DNA from: Novosphingobium beihaiense
GTDB lineage: Bacteria > Pseudomonadota > Alphaproteobacteria > Sphingomonadales > Sphingomonadaceae
Reading direction: 5' to 3'
Length of the DNA stretch: 64,000 bases
Assembly (NCBI RefSeq): GCF_022832375.1
Contig: NZ_JALHLG010000018.1
Coordinates: 52,412-116,411 of the forward strand
Position numbers and translations under genes: made by a program. Within the stretch, counting starts at the first letter, position 1. Every line of letters starts with the position of its first letter. Under the pieces are notes generated by a model. That model saw only the letters and a list, made by a program, of their open reading frames with translations. It searched no databases and had not been told where the DNA came from. Of the stretch, positions 9,090 through 16,933 are shown piece after piece.

Positions 9090-10019
9090 GTGAATGAACC
9101 ATCCTCTCTTGCGGACCTCGGCGTTCCCGATACTCAGCATCGCGGTCTGGTGTCCCTTTTGCCGGAGCCTTACCGCTCCTATGCCATGCTGGCGCGGTTC
9201 GACCGGCCGATCGGCTGGTGGCTGCTGTTCTGGCCTTGCGCATGGGGCGTGCTGCTGGCCGGGGGTGAGGAGCGCTGGGGTCTGGTGTTCTGGCTGCTGC
9301 CGGGCGCGATCGCGATGCGCGGCGCGGGCTGCGTGCTCAACGATATCGTCGATGCCGATCTGGACCGCAAGGTCGCGCGCACGGCCAACCGCCCCATCGC
9401 CAGCGGCCGGGTGAGCGTGCAGGCGGCCTGGCTCTGGCTGGGCGCGCTGTGCCTGGCGGGGCTCGTGGTGCTGCTGCATCTGCGCTGGCAGGCGCAGCTC
9501 GTGGCGCTGGGCAGTCTGGCGCTGGTGGCGGCCTATCCCTTCATGAAGCGCATTACCTGGTGGCCGCAGGCCTGGCTGGGGCTGGTCTTTACCTGGGGCG
9601 CGCTGGTCGGCTGGGTGGAGATTCGCGGCGATCATCTCGAAGCGCTTGCCGCGCTCTATGCGGGCTGCATCGTGTGGTGCATGGGGTACGACACGATCTA
9701 TGCCCTGCAGGACCGGGAGGACGATGCGCTGGTCGGCGTCCGCTCCTCGGCCTTGCGGCTGGGATCACACGTGCGCGCGGGCGTGGGCGTGTTCTACGTG
9801 CTGGCCGTGGCGTTCTGGGCCCTGGCGTTCTGGGCCCTGCGGCCGGACTGGGTGGCGCTCGTCGCGCTCGCCCCCGTGGCCCTGCATCTCGGCTTTCAGG
9901 TCGTGACGCTGGATACGGATAGCGGGGAGAACGCGCTTGCCCGTTTCCGCTCCAACCGCGATCTTGGCCTTGTCATGGCGCTGGCCTGCTGGGTTGTCGG
10001 CAACGCCGGCGTGATCTGA
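9090..10019 (+). CDS. ubiA: 4-hydroxybenzoate polyprenyltransferase
   Basis: A 309-residue integral membrane prenyltransferase that attaches the polyprenyl tail to 4-hydroxybenzoate in ubiquinone synthesis. Both Asp-rich motifs are present: NDIVDADLDRKVART (about residues 88-102) and YDTIYALQDREDDALVG (about residue 200), with RFDRPIGWWLLFWPC before the first. About eight membrane helices are predicted from hydrophobicity. The start is a GTG at 9090 immediately after a G-rich stretch. It is divergent from rsmE and converges on the VOC gene. Confidence 0.92.
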   Translation: MNEPSSLADLGVPDTQHRGLVSLLPEPYRSYAMLARFDRPIGWWLLFWPCAWGVLLAGGEERWGLVFWLLPGAIAMRGAGCVLNDIVDADLDRKVARTANRPIASGRVSVQAAWLWLGALCLAGLVVLLHLRWQAQLVALGSLALVAAYPFMKRITWWPQAWLGLVFTWGALVGWVEIRGDHLEALAALYAGCIVWCMGYDTIYALQDREDDALVGVRSSALRLGSHVRAGVGVFYVLAVAFWALAFWALRPDWVALVALAPVALHLGFQVVTLDTDSGENALARFRSNRDLGLVMALACWVVGNAGVI

Positions 10020-10083
10020 GGCCGGGCGTGATCGGGGATACCGGGGGCGGCGGTGCCACGCCCCGGTCCAGGTGATGAGCGGC

Positions 10084-10470
10084 TCATTCATAGCTCACCA
10101 CCTCGAATTCGATACCGTCCCAGTCGAAGAAATAGAACCGCCGGCCCGGATCGTAGTCGGCATGGTTCATCGGTTCGAGCCCGGCGCCGATCACGACCTG
10201 CTCGGCCGCATCGAGATCGTCGACAAGCAGCCCGACATGGTTGAGCGGAGCCCCCTTGGCGAAACGGTCATGCACCTTGTGGTCGGTGTAGACGGCGATG
10301 TAGCTGAACTCCTCGCCGACATGGATGGACTCGCCGCCGCTCTGCGCGGGGCCGCGCCAGCGCTCTTCCCAGCCCAGCAGATCCTGCAGTAGTTTCGACG
10401 AACGCTCGACGTCGCTCACAGTGATGTTCGCGTGTTCGAGGCGGCCTTTGGGTTTGGCTGGCGTAGCCAT
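10084..10470 (-). CDS. VOC/glyoxalase-fold protein, probable SoxR target
   Basis: A 128-residue vicinal-oxygen-chelate protein with paired beta-alpha-beta-beta-beta modules: LEHANITVSDVERSSKLLQDLLGW at the start, PLNHVGLLVDDLDAAEQVV in the middle, and FYFFDWDGIEFEVVSYE at the end. His, Glu and Tyr residues at metal-binding positions are present, so it could be a glyoxalase, dioxygenase or resistance protein; the substrate is unknown. The ATG at 10470 is preferred over one 15 codons upstream because GGGAG precedes it. It is transcribed away from soxR, and the sox box sits over its own promoter, which suggests activation by redox-cycling compounds. Confidence 0.85.
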   Translation of the reverse strand: MATPAKPKGRLEHANITVSDVERSSKLLQDLLGWEERWRGPAQSGGESIHVGEEFSYIAVYTDHKVHDRFAKGAPLNHVGLLVDDLDAAEQVVIGAGLEPMNHADYDPGRRFYFFDWDGIEFEVVSYE

Positions 10471-10523
10471 GATTTCAACTCCCTTGCTGTCCCGGCGAAT
10501 CGACCGGCTTGGCAAGGATGCAA

Positions 10524-10541
10524 TCTCAAGTTAGCTTGAGA
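10524..10541. promoter_or_regulatory. Sox box (SoxR operator) between VOC gene and soxR
   Basis: The 18-base TCTCAAGTTAGCTTGAGA has perfect 7-bp arms (TCTCAAG/CTTGAGA) around a four-base centre. It closely matches the CCTCAAGTTAACTTGAGG box of the E. coli soxS promoter. On the minus strand TTGATC overlaps its upstream edge and would serve as the -35, with about 19 bp to CATCCT, the long spacer expected for MerR-family activation. That points to the VOC gene as the activated target, with soxR itself transcribed in the other direction. Confidence 0.88.
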
Positions 10542-10569
10542 TCAAGAACAAAAAAGAGCCCCCCACTCG

Positions 10570-11013
10570 ATGTCCAACGATCGTCTCATTTCCATCGGCT
10601 ACCTTTCGCGCCGGACCGGCGTCGCTGTTTCTGCGATCCGGTTCTACGAGGAAAAGGGCCTGCTCACCGCGCTGCGCACCAGCGGCAACCAGCGCCGGTT
10701 CCTGCGTTCGGACATCCGCCGCGTCAGCTTCATCCTGATCGCGCAGAAGCTGGGTCTTGCCCTTGCCGATATCGAGCGGGAGCTGTCCACCCTGCCGCAA
10801 GGCCGCACGCCGACGCAGGCGGACTGGGAGCGGATCAGCCTGTCTATGCGCGAATCGATCGACGGTCAGATCGCGCTCCTGCAACGCACCCGCCGCAAGC
10901 TGGAGGAATGCATCGGCTGCGGCTGCCTCAGCCTCGCGCGGTGCCAGCTCTACAATGCGGGGGATGCCGCCGGTACGGAGGGAACGGGCCCGCGCTTCGT
11001 GCTGAAGAACTGA
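10570..11013 (+). CDS. soxR: Redox-sensitive transcriptional activator SoxR
   Basis: A 147-residue MerR-family regulator. The N-terminal winged helix reads SIGYLSRRTGVAVSAIRFYE, and the C-terminal [2Fe-2S] ligands are CIGCGCLSLARC (Cys114, 117, 119, 125), the C-x2-C-x-C-x5-C spacing specific to SoxR. Oxidation of the cluster by superoxide or redox-cycling compounds activates target promoters. As in most non-enteric bacteria there is no soxS beside it; instead the sox box lies between soxR and a divergent VOC gene. Confidence 0.93.
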   Translation: MSNDRLISIGYLSRRTGVAVSAIRFYEEKGLLTALRTSGNQRRFLRSDIRRVSFILIAQKLGLALADIERELSTLPQGRTPTQADWERISLSMRESIDGQIALLQRTRRKLEECIGCGCLSLARCQLYNAGDAAGTEGTGPRFVLKN

Positions 11014-11014
11014 C

Positions 11015-11266
11015 TCAGCCTCCGGACGGGCGGCAGTGCCGTTTGGAAATCCGGTTGAGCGAGAAAAGCGCCGCTACAAGCGGAATGATGGCCAGGTGGG
11101 CTATCCATCCCTGTCGGAAATGGCTGGCAGCAAGATTCGGCAGGCTTACCATGGTAAGGACAGCGGCAATGTGCAGGATTACGATGGCCCAGCCTTTCCA
11201 GTGGCAGGGCATGTAGCTCCACAGCCATTGCTCGAACCAGATTTCGGTTTCGGTCGGTCCCGTCAT
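11015..11266 (-). CDS. Small two-helix membrane protein overlapping smc
   Basis: An 83-residue protein whose ATG overlaps the smc stop codon (ATGA, 11263-11266), so it is probably translationally coupled to smc. Two hydrophobic segments are visible (WAIVILHIAAVLTMV and HLAIIPLVAALFSL), separated by a short polar loop with a Trp-rich N-terminus (IWFEQWLWSYM). No known domain is recognised. It is a separate reading frame from smc and ends just before the soxR stop on the other strand. Function is unknown; the position suggests co-expression with smc rather than a specific role. Confidence 0.6.
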   Translation of the reverse strand: MTGPTETEIWFEQWLWSYMPCHWKGWAIVILHIAAVLTMVSLPNLAASHFRQGWIAHLAIIPLVAALFSLNRISKRHCRPSGG

Positions 11267-14200
11267 TCCGCCGCCAGCAGTTCTTCGGCGCCGACAAGAT
11301 CGACGCTGACCAGCCGCGACACGCCTTTTTCGACCATGGTCACGCCGAACAGGCGGTGCATGCGGCTCATCGTCACCGCATTGTGGGTGACGATCAGGTA
11401 GCGGGTGTCGGTTTCCCCGGTCATCGCTTCCAGCAGGTCGCAGAAGCGCTCGATATTGGCATCGTCGAGCGGGGCGTCGACTTCGTCGAGCACGCAGATC
11501 GGGGCGGGGTTGGTGAGGAACAGGCCGAAGATCAGCGCCACCGCCGTCAGCGCCTGTTCGCCGCCCGAAAGCAGCGTGAGCGATTGCAGGCGTTTGCCCG
11601 GCGGCTGGGCGTAGATTTCGAGGCCCGCTTCCAGCGGATCGTCCGAATCGACCAGCGCCAGATGCGCCTTGCCGCCCTGGAAGAGCTGCTGGAACAGCCG
11701 TTGGAAATGGCCGTCCACCGCCTCGAATGCGGCGCGCAGGCGTTCGCGCCCTTCGCGGTTGAGATTGCCGATGGAACCGCGCAGCCGGTTCACCGCTTCG
11801 GCGAGTTCGGCCTGCTCGGTGACGCTGGTGCCCAGTTGCGCTTCGGCCTCGGCCAATTCGTCCGCCGCGACGAGATTGACCGGGCCGATGCGTTCGCGGT
11901 CGGCCACCAGCTTGTCCATGGCGGCACTTTCCGCATCCGCGCGGCCCACGTCTGCGGAGGCGAAGGCAAAGCGTTCGGGCAGGACCGGCGGCGGGCACTG
12001 GAAGCGCTCGCCGGAAACGCGCGTCATTTCCACGCGGCGTTCGTCCTCGTTCTCGGCGCGGGCGGCGGCGCCGGCGCGGCTTTCGCGGGCGCTGGCGAGC
12101 GTTTCCTGCGCGGCGGCGAGCGCGGCATCGGCCTTGCGCGCGTTTTCGGCGGTGGTGGTGACGGCGGCCTCGGCCTTGGTCAGCTCTTCGGCGAGGCGCT
12201 GGCGGACCGCTTCGCCTTGTTCGATCTGCTCCATCAGTGATGCGGGCTTGGCGGCGATCACGGCGCGTTCGGTCTCGATCTCCTCCAGCCGCCCGGCCAT
12301 CTGTGCCAGCCGGTTGGTGGCATCGCCCGCGCGCGCCTGCCAGTTCTGGATATCGCCGCGCTGCGAGGCGGTGCGTTCGCGCGCGACGGCCAGCGCCTGA
12401 TCGTGCGCGGCCAGCGTGGCGGTGGCGGCCTGCAACTTCGCCTTGGCGGCCTCGTTCTTCGCCTTGGCCGCTTCCAGCCCCGCGCGCCCGGCTTCCGGAT
12501 CGGGCAGGGCGGCGCGCTTGGCCTCGGCGGCGGTCAGATCCTCTGCGGCGCCCTGGCTCTGTTCGGAAAGATCCTGCGCGCTGCGGTCCAGTTCGGCGCG
12601 GCGGGCCTGATGGCGGGCCTTGGTATCCTCGGCCTGATCGGCGGCGCGCAGGGCATTGCGTTCGGCATTGGCGGCATCGGCAATGGCGCGCTCGGCGGCG
12701 ATGATCGCGGCGGAGAGGGCGGCCAGTTCCTGCTGCACATGGGCCTGCCGCGCTTCGGCGGCGCTGACCGCCTCGCGCAGCGGGGGAAGCTGGGCGTCCA
12801 GCTCGGCAAAGCGGTTTTCCGCTTCCAGCCGCGCCGCTTCCGCCGCGCCTTCGCCGCGCGCGACAAAGCCGTCCCAGCGGCGCAGCACGCCGCCTGTCGT
12901 GACCAGCCATTCGCCGGGTTTCAGCGCGCGTCCATCGTCTTCCGAGACGGCATGGACCAGCGCCAGCCGCGCGGCGAGTTCGGGCGGGCCCTGCGTGACA
13001 TGTGCGGCCAGGCTTTCAGGCACGGAGGAAGGAGCTTCGGCCCCGGTCCAGAACCGCCCATCCGCATTCGCCACGCTGCCAAGCGGCGCCTTGGCGTCGC
13101 GCCCGAGCACGGCGGCCAGCGCGCGCTCATAGCCCGGCGCGGCGCGCACCGCATCGATGGCCGCCGTCAGCCCATGCGCGGCCTTGGCCCCTTTGGCGCG
13201 GGCCTCCCGGTCACGCAGCAGGGCGGCGTGCTCGCGTTCGATGCCGGTCAGATCGGCGCGGGCCCCGGCCAGTGCGGATGCCGCCGTATCGCGCTCGCCC
13301 ATGAGTTCGCTCTTGCGCGCCTGCTGCGCATCGAGCCCTTCGCGTGCCCTGGCGAGCGCGGCGGTGGCGGTTTCGGCCTCGCTGCGGGCCTGCGCGATCG
13401 CGGCATCCAGATCGTCGATCGCGGGCAGGGCGGAAAGCTGCGCTTCCAGCCGCGCACTTTCCGCGTTCAGCCGGTCGAGACGACTCCGCGCCTGCGTCCG
13501 CTCAGCCTCGGCAATGCGCCATTCGGCCTCGACCCCGGCCTGTGCGGCGGTGGCCTGCGCCAGATCGAGTTCGGCGGCGCGCGCGGCCCGCTCCGCGCCT
13601 TCCAGCGTATTGGCGAGGCGGGGGCGCTCCGCCTCGTCCCGTTCGAGCTGTCTGGCGCCGTCCGCCAGTTCGCGTTCGAGCCGCGCCAGTGCCTCGGCGG
13701 CATCGCGGGTCATGCGGTCGGCGTCGCTGCGGTCTTCCTCCAGCCGGGTGCGCTGGCGTTCGAGGTCTTTGAGGCGCTGTTCGGCCGCTTCGAGCTGGCT
13801 GGTGAGCGTGGCCATGCGGTGGCCGTGCGCAGTGGCATCGTCGCGCCGGTCCGCCTGCTCGTCGCGCGCCGCGATCAGCGCTTCGGCAGCGGCGGCCTGC
13901 GCCTCCTGCGCGGCTTTTGCCGCATCCTGCGCTTCGCTTACGCGCGCCTCGGCGGCCTGCGCTTCCTTTTTCGCGGCTTCCGCGGCAGCGGCGGCATCGC
14001 GCCAGCGCGCGAAGACGAGGCGCGCTTCGGCCAGCCGGATCTGGTCGGACAGCGCCTTGTACCGCTCGGCGGCCTTGGCCTGCCGCCGCAGCGCCGCGAC
14101 CTGCTTGTCGAGCCCGGCCATGATGTCGTCCAGCCGGGCGAGATTGCTTTCGGTGGCGCGCAGTTTCTGCTCGGCGTCCTTGCGCCGCACGTGGAGCCCG

Positions 14201-14700
14201 GCAATGCCCGCCGCCTCTTCCAGCATGGCGCGGCGTTCGGCGGGCTTGGCGGCGATGACGGCGGCGATGCGCCCCTGGCTGACGAGCGCCGGGCTATGCG
14301 CGCCGGTGGCGGCATCGGCGAACGTCAGCGCCACGTCCTTGGCGCGCACGTCGCGCCCGTTGATGCGGTAGGCACTGCCCGCGCCGCGCTCGATGCGGCG
14401 CACCACTTCCAGCTCCTCGCGCGTGCCATCCTCGCGCGGGGCGGTGTCGGCCTGCAGCACCACTTCGGCGAAAGCGCGCGGCGGGCGGCCCGCGGTGCCC
14501 GCGAAGATCACGTCCTCCATGCCGCCGCCGCGCATCGACTTGGGCGAGCTTTCGCCCATGACCCAGCGGATCGCTTCGAGCAGGTTGGACTTGCCGCAGC
14601 CGTTGGGGCCGACGACGCCGGTCAGCCCCGGTTCGATGCGCAGTTCGGCGGGCTCTACGAAGCTCTTGAATCCACTGAGCTTGAGCCGCCTTATGCGCAT
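11263..14700 (-). CDS. smc: Chromosome segregation ATPase SMC
   Basis: A 1145-residue SMC protein. The N-terminal ATPase half starts MRIRRLKLSGFKSFVEP with Walker A GPNGCGKSN and the block GGGMEDVIFAG. Long alanine/glutamate-rich coiled coils flank a central hinge region, and the C-terminal half has the ABC signature LSGGEQALTAVALI and Walker B ICVLDEVDAPLD with D-loop. SMC with ScpA and ScpB organises and segregates the chromosome; scpA and scpB are also in this window at 39-41 kb. It lies 26 bp downstream of a DsbA-like gene. Confidence 0.95.
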   Translation of the reverse strand: MRIRRLKLSGFKSFVEPAELRIEPGLTGVVGPNGCGKSNLLEAIRWVMGESSPKSMRGGGMEDVIFAGTAGRPPRAFAEVVLQADTAPREDGTREELEVVRRIERGAGSAYRINGRDVRAKDVALTFADAATGAHSPALVSQGRIAAVIAAKPAERRAMLEEAAGIAGLHVRRKDAEQKLRATESNLARLDDIMAGLDKQVAALRRQAKAAERYKALSDQIRLAEARLVFARWRDAAAAAEAAKKEAQAAEARVSEAQDAAKAAQEAQAAAAEALIAARDEQADRRDDATAHGHRMATLTSQLEAAEQRLKDLERQRTRLEEDRSDADRMTRDAAEALARLERELADGARQLERDEAERPRLANTLEGAERAARAAELDLAQATAAQAGVEAEWRIAEAERTQARSRLDRLNAESARLEAQLSALPAIDDLDAAIAQARSEAETATAALARAREGLDAQQARKSELMGERDTAASALAGARADLTGIEREHAALLRDREARAKGAKAAHGLTAAIDAVRAAPGYERALAAVLGRDAKAPLGSVANADGRFWTGAEAPSSVPESLAAHVTQGPPELAARLALVHAVSEDDGRALKPGEWLVTTGGVLRRWDGFVARGEGAAEAARLEAENRFAELDAQLPPLREAVSAAEARQAHVQQELAALSAAIIAAERAIADAANAERNALRAADQAEDTKARHQARRAELDRSAQDLSEQSQGAAEDLTAAEAKRAALPDPEAGRAGLEAAKAKNEAAKAKLQAATATLAAHDQALAVARERTASQRGDIQNWQARAGDATNRLAQMAGRLEEIETERAVIAAKPASLMEQIEQGEAVRQRLAEELTKAEAAVTTTAENARKADAALAAAQETLASARESRAGAAARAENEDERRVEMTRVSGERFQCPPPVLPERFAFASADVGRADAESAAMDKLVADRERIGPVNLVAADELAEAEAQLGTSVTEQAELAEAVNRLRGSIGNLNREGRERLRAAFEAVDGHFQRLFQQLFQGGKAHLALVDSDDPLEAGLEIYAQPPGKRLQSLTLLSGGEQALTAVALIFGLFLTNPAPICVLDEVDAPLDDANIERFCDLLEAMTGETDTRYLIVTHNAVTMSRMHRLFGVTMVEKGVSRLVSVDLVGAEELLAAE

Positions 14701-14726
14701 CGCGTGACCTTAGCGGAGCAGGCGCA

Positions 14727-15485
14727 TCAGCGTGCGCCCGCTTCCTGCAGCTTGGCCTCGATTTCCTTCCACACAGCCGAGCCGATCTTCGAACCGTTGA
14801 GGAAGAAGGTCGGCGTACCGGTGATATCGTATTCGCTGCTGGCCTTCTCGGTCTGGTCGGCCAGTGCCTTGGCCTTGGCCGTATCGGCGAGGCAAGCCTT
14901 GGCCTGATCGCGCGAGATCCCGCGCGAGGAATAGAATTCGGTCATGCCCGACAGATCGGCGATGGCGCTGATCTGCTGTTCCTTGGGCATTTCGCCCAGA
15001 GCCTTGAGCTTGGCATCGCCTGCGGCCTGCACATTCGCGAACATGTTGGGCTGCCAGGCCCAGAACTGCTCGCTGAGCGGGATCACCGCCTCGGTCGACC
15101 CGCAAGTGGCGAGCAGCGAGGCAGGGATGTCATAGGGATTGAGCATGAAATAGCGCAATTCATAGCTGACGCGGCCACTGGCGATGTAATCGTCGCGCAG
15201 CTTTTCGAAGCTTTCCTTGGCGAATTCGGCGCAGTGCGAGCAGCTCAGCGCGCCATATTCCACCAGCTTGATCGGCGCCTTGGGATTGCCCATGCGATAG
15301 CCGCCCTCGGGCGTCTTTTCGACGACATCGGCCCAGGCCTTGCCTGCGGGAGGCGCGATCTTGGCGATCGGTTCGCTGGATTTGGGCGCGCCGTCGTCAG
15401 CCTTCTTGTCACAGGCGGCAAGGCCAAGCGCGAGGGGCAGGGCCAGCATGCCAAGGGCGAACTGACGGATGGGCGTGCGGGTCAT
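14727..15485 (-). CDS. DsbA-like thioredoxin-fold lipoprotein
   Basis: A 252-residue protein with a signal peptide ending in lipobox LAAC (Cys25), so probably membrane-anchored and periplasmic. The thioredoxin-fold active site is CSHC (Cys82, Cys85) in EYGALSCSHCAEF, and the cis-proline region reads ITGTPTFFLNGSKI. This is the DsbA_4/thioredoxin_4 type that oxidises or isomerises disulfides in alphaproteobacteria. A second DsbA-like gene lies upstream on the same strand, so the two may act in one disulfide pathway. No DsbB is nearby. Confidence 0.85.
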   Translation of the reverse strand: MTRTPIRQFALGMLALPLALGLAACDKKADDGAPKSSEPIAKIAPPAGKAWADVVEKTPEGGYRMGNPKAPIKLVEYGALSCSHCAEFAKESFEKLRDDYIASGRVSYELRYFMLNPYDIPASLLATCGSTEAVIPLSEQFWAWQPNMFANVQAAGDAKLKALGEMPKEQQISAIADLSGMTEFYSSRGISRDQAKACLADTAKAKALADQTEKASSEYDITGTPTFFLNGSKIGSAVWKEIEAKLQEAGAR

Positions 15486-15600
15486 CGTGGCGAATCCTTT
15501 GCGAAGAGGGGAAAAGCTAGCTCAGGGCTGGGATGGAACAAAGCGGGGGAGGGGGAAGCCGGGGATTCTCTCCACAGCTAAACCGCCAGATTCCGGGGTT

Positions 15601-16350
15601 TCAGATGGCTCCGGCGCGTTCTTCGGCGATTTTGCCGGTGATGGCCTGAGAGACGGAAGCCCAGTCATGGCCATCCAGCACTTCGCCATTGAGCGTGAAG
15701 CTGGGCGTGCTGCGGATGCCGAGGTCAGCCGATTCCTTCTGCTGAACCTTCAGCTTTTCGAGCATCGCGGTGTCGGCAAGGCAGGTATTGGCCTGGGCGC
15801 GGGTGATGCCCCAGGTGGACATCTGGTCATAGAAGCCAAGGTCGCTGGCGATCGCGCGCATGCGTTCGGGCAATTCGCCCTGATTCCAGCGCTGCAACTG
15901 GGCCGGGGTCATTTTCTCGGCCTTGGCGAGCCATTTTTCCTGCGTGGCGAAAAAGGCATTGTGCCGCACGAAGAAGCGCTTGGGATCGCCGCAATTGGTG
16001 AGCATCGCCAAGGTCAGGTCGACCGGGTTGCGCAGCAGGTTGGTCACGGTGACCGAAACCTGCCCCTTGGGAACCACGGTGAGGCGCAGGACCGGGGCCG
16101 ATTCCTTCTGATAATGGGCGCAATGCGGGCAGGTATAGCTGACATATTCGGTCAGCTTGACCGGTGCTTCGGGGTTGCCGAAGCGGTGGCTGCCATTGGC
16201 GGTTACGGCGATCGTGCCGTTCCAGTTGCCCGCCGGGGTTTCCAGGCTCTTGCCCGGTTTTCCGGTGGCGGCGATGCACAGGGCGGCTCCGGCGGCGAGG
16301 GCAAGCGGCGCCAGTGCGCGCCGCGCGGTGTTCATTCTGGGGGGCTTCAT
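15601..16350 (-). CDS. DsbA-like periplasmic thiol-disulfide oxidoreductase
   Basis: A 249-residue paralogue of the neighbouring lipoprotein. It has a cleavable Sec-type N-terminus (RRALAPLALAAGAALCIAA) and the DsbA active site CPHC (Cys74, Cys77) in EYVSYTCPHCAHY, with the cis-proline block IRSTPSFTLNGEV. An in-frame ATG five codons in is an alternative start. The ATG overlaps the last base of the dciA stop (TAATG), so it is translationally coupled to dciA. It probably introduces disulfides into exported proteins; the partner DsbB is not in the window. Confidence 0.85.
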   Translation of the reverse strand: MKPPRMNTARRALAPLALAAGAALCIAATGKPGKSLETPAGNWNGTIAVTANGSHRFGNPEAPVKLTEYVSYTCPHCAHYQKESAPVLRLTVVPKGQVSVTVTNLLRNPVDLTLAMLTNCGDPKRFFVRHNAFFATQEKWLAKAEKMTPAQLQRWNQGELPERMRAIASDLGFYDQMSTWGITRAQANTCLADTAMLEKLKVQQKESADLGIRSTPSFTLNGEVLDGHDWASVSQAITGKIAEERAGAI

Positions 16351-16904
16351 TACTGCTCGTCCTGATTGCTCTTTGCGCTCATGCTGCGCGCCAGCGATTC
16401 GAGCACGGCACGAAGTTCGGGATCGCCGATATCACGCAGCGATTCCCCCAGTTCCATCGGTACCGGCTTGAGCGAAGGCGGAGCAGCCTGCGGCTTTGAA
16501 GCAGCAGGCGCCTTAACCGCACCTTGCCGGATCTTCACTTTGCCCACGGCATTGTAGCCGAAGAAGCGGTTCACCCGGTCGATGATTTCGGGGATCACGT
16601 GCTGGATCATCGGCGCATGCGCGGCGACGACGACGAGCTGGAGAATGCCCTCGCTCTTTTCTCCGGGCGGGAAGCGGATCGATTCGGGGCTGCAGATGCG
16701 GGCATGGCGGGCCCCGACGATTTCCGGCCAGCGGGTGACGACGCTCGACTGCACGAAGCCGAAACGGCGAAAGGCCGTGCGCCCCACTTCGGGCATGAGG
16801 TCCGAAATCGCGCGGGCCTGCCCGCCGCGCGGGCGCTCGTAGCGCTTGAGGCCGGAGGGGGCACTTTTTTTGGTGCCCGATTGTTTGCGATCGTCCCGTT
16901 TCAT
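16350..16904 (-). CDS. DciA-like DUF721 protein
   Basis: A 184-residue protein of the DUF721 family. The conserved core reads GFVQSSVVTRWPEIVGARHARICSP, then LQLVVVAAHAPMIQHVIPEIIDRVNRFFGYNAVGKVKIRQG. Members named DciA load or assist the replicative helicase DnaB where DnaC is absent; the N-terminal part is charged and lysine-rich, the C-terminal tail is proline/alanine-rich. The ATG at 16904 is chosen because the family conservation starts there, although the frame is open further upstream. It is divergent from mutY with 29 bp between the starts. Confidence 0.8.
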   Translation of the reverse strand: MKRDDRKQSGTKKSAPSGLKRYERPRGGQARAISDLMPEVGRTAFRRFGFVQSSVVTRWPEIVGARHARICSPESIRFPPGEKSEGILQLVVVAAHAPMIQHVIPEIIDRVNRFFGYNAVGKVKIRQGAVKAPAASKPQAAPPSLKPVPMELGESLRDIGDPELRAVLESLARSMSAKSNQDEQ

Positions 16905-16933
16905 TACCGGCGCTGCAATGCCATAGGCGCGGC

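Noticed and set aside
11267..12910. A long open frame in another phase within smc
   Set aside because: It is the alternative frame of smc codons. Only its last 83 codons (11015-11266) are supported and are annotated separately.
12403..14907. An 834-codon open frame opposite smc
   Set aside because: It has no recognisable domain and lies fully over a strong SMC coding sequence.
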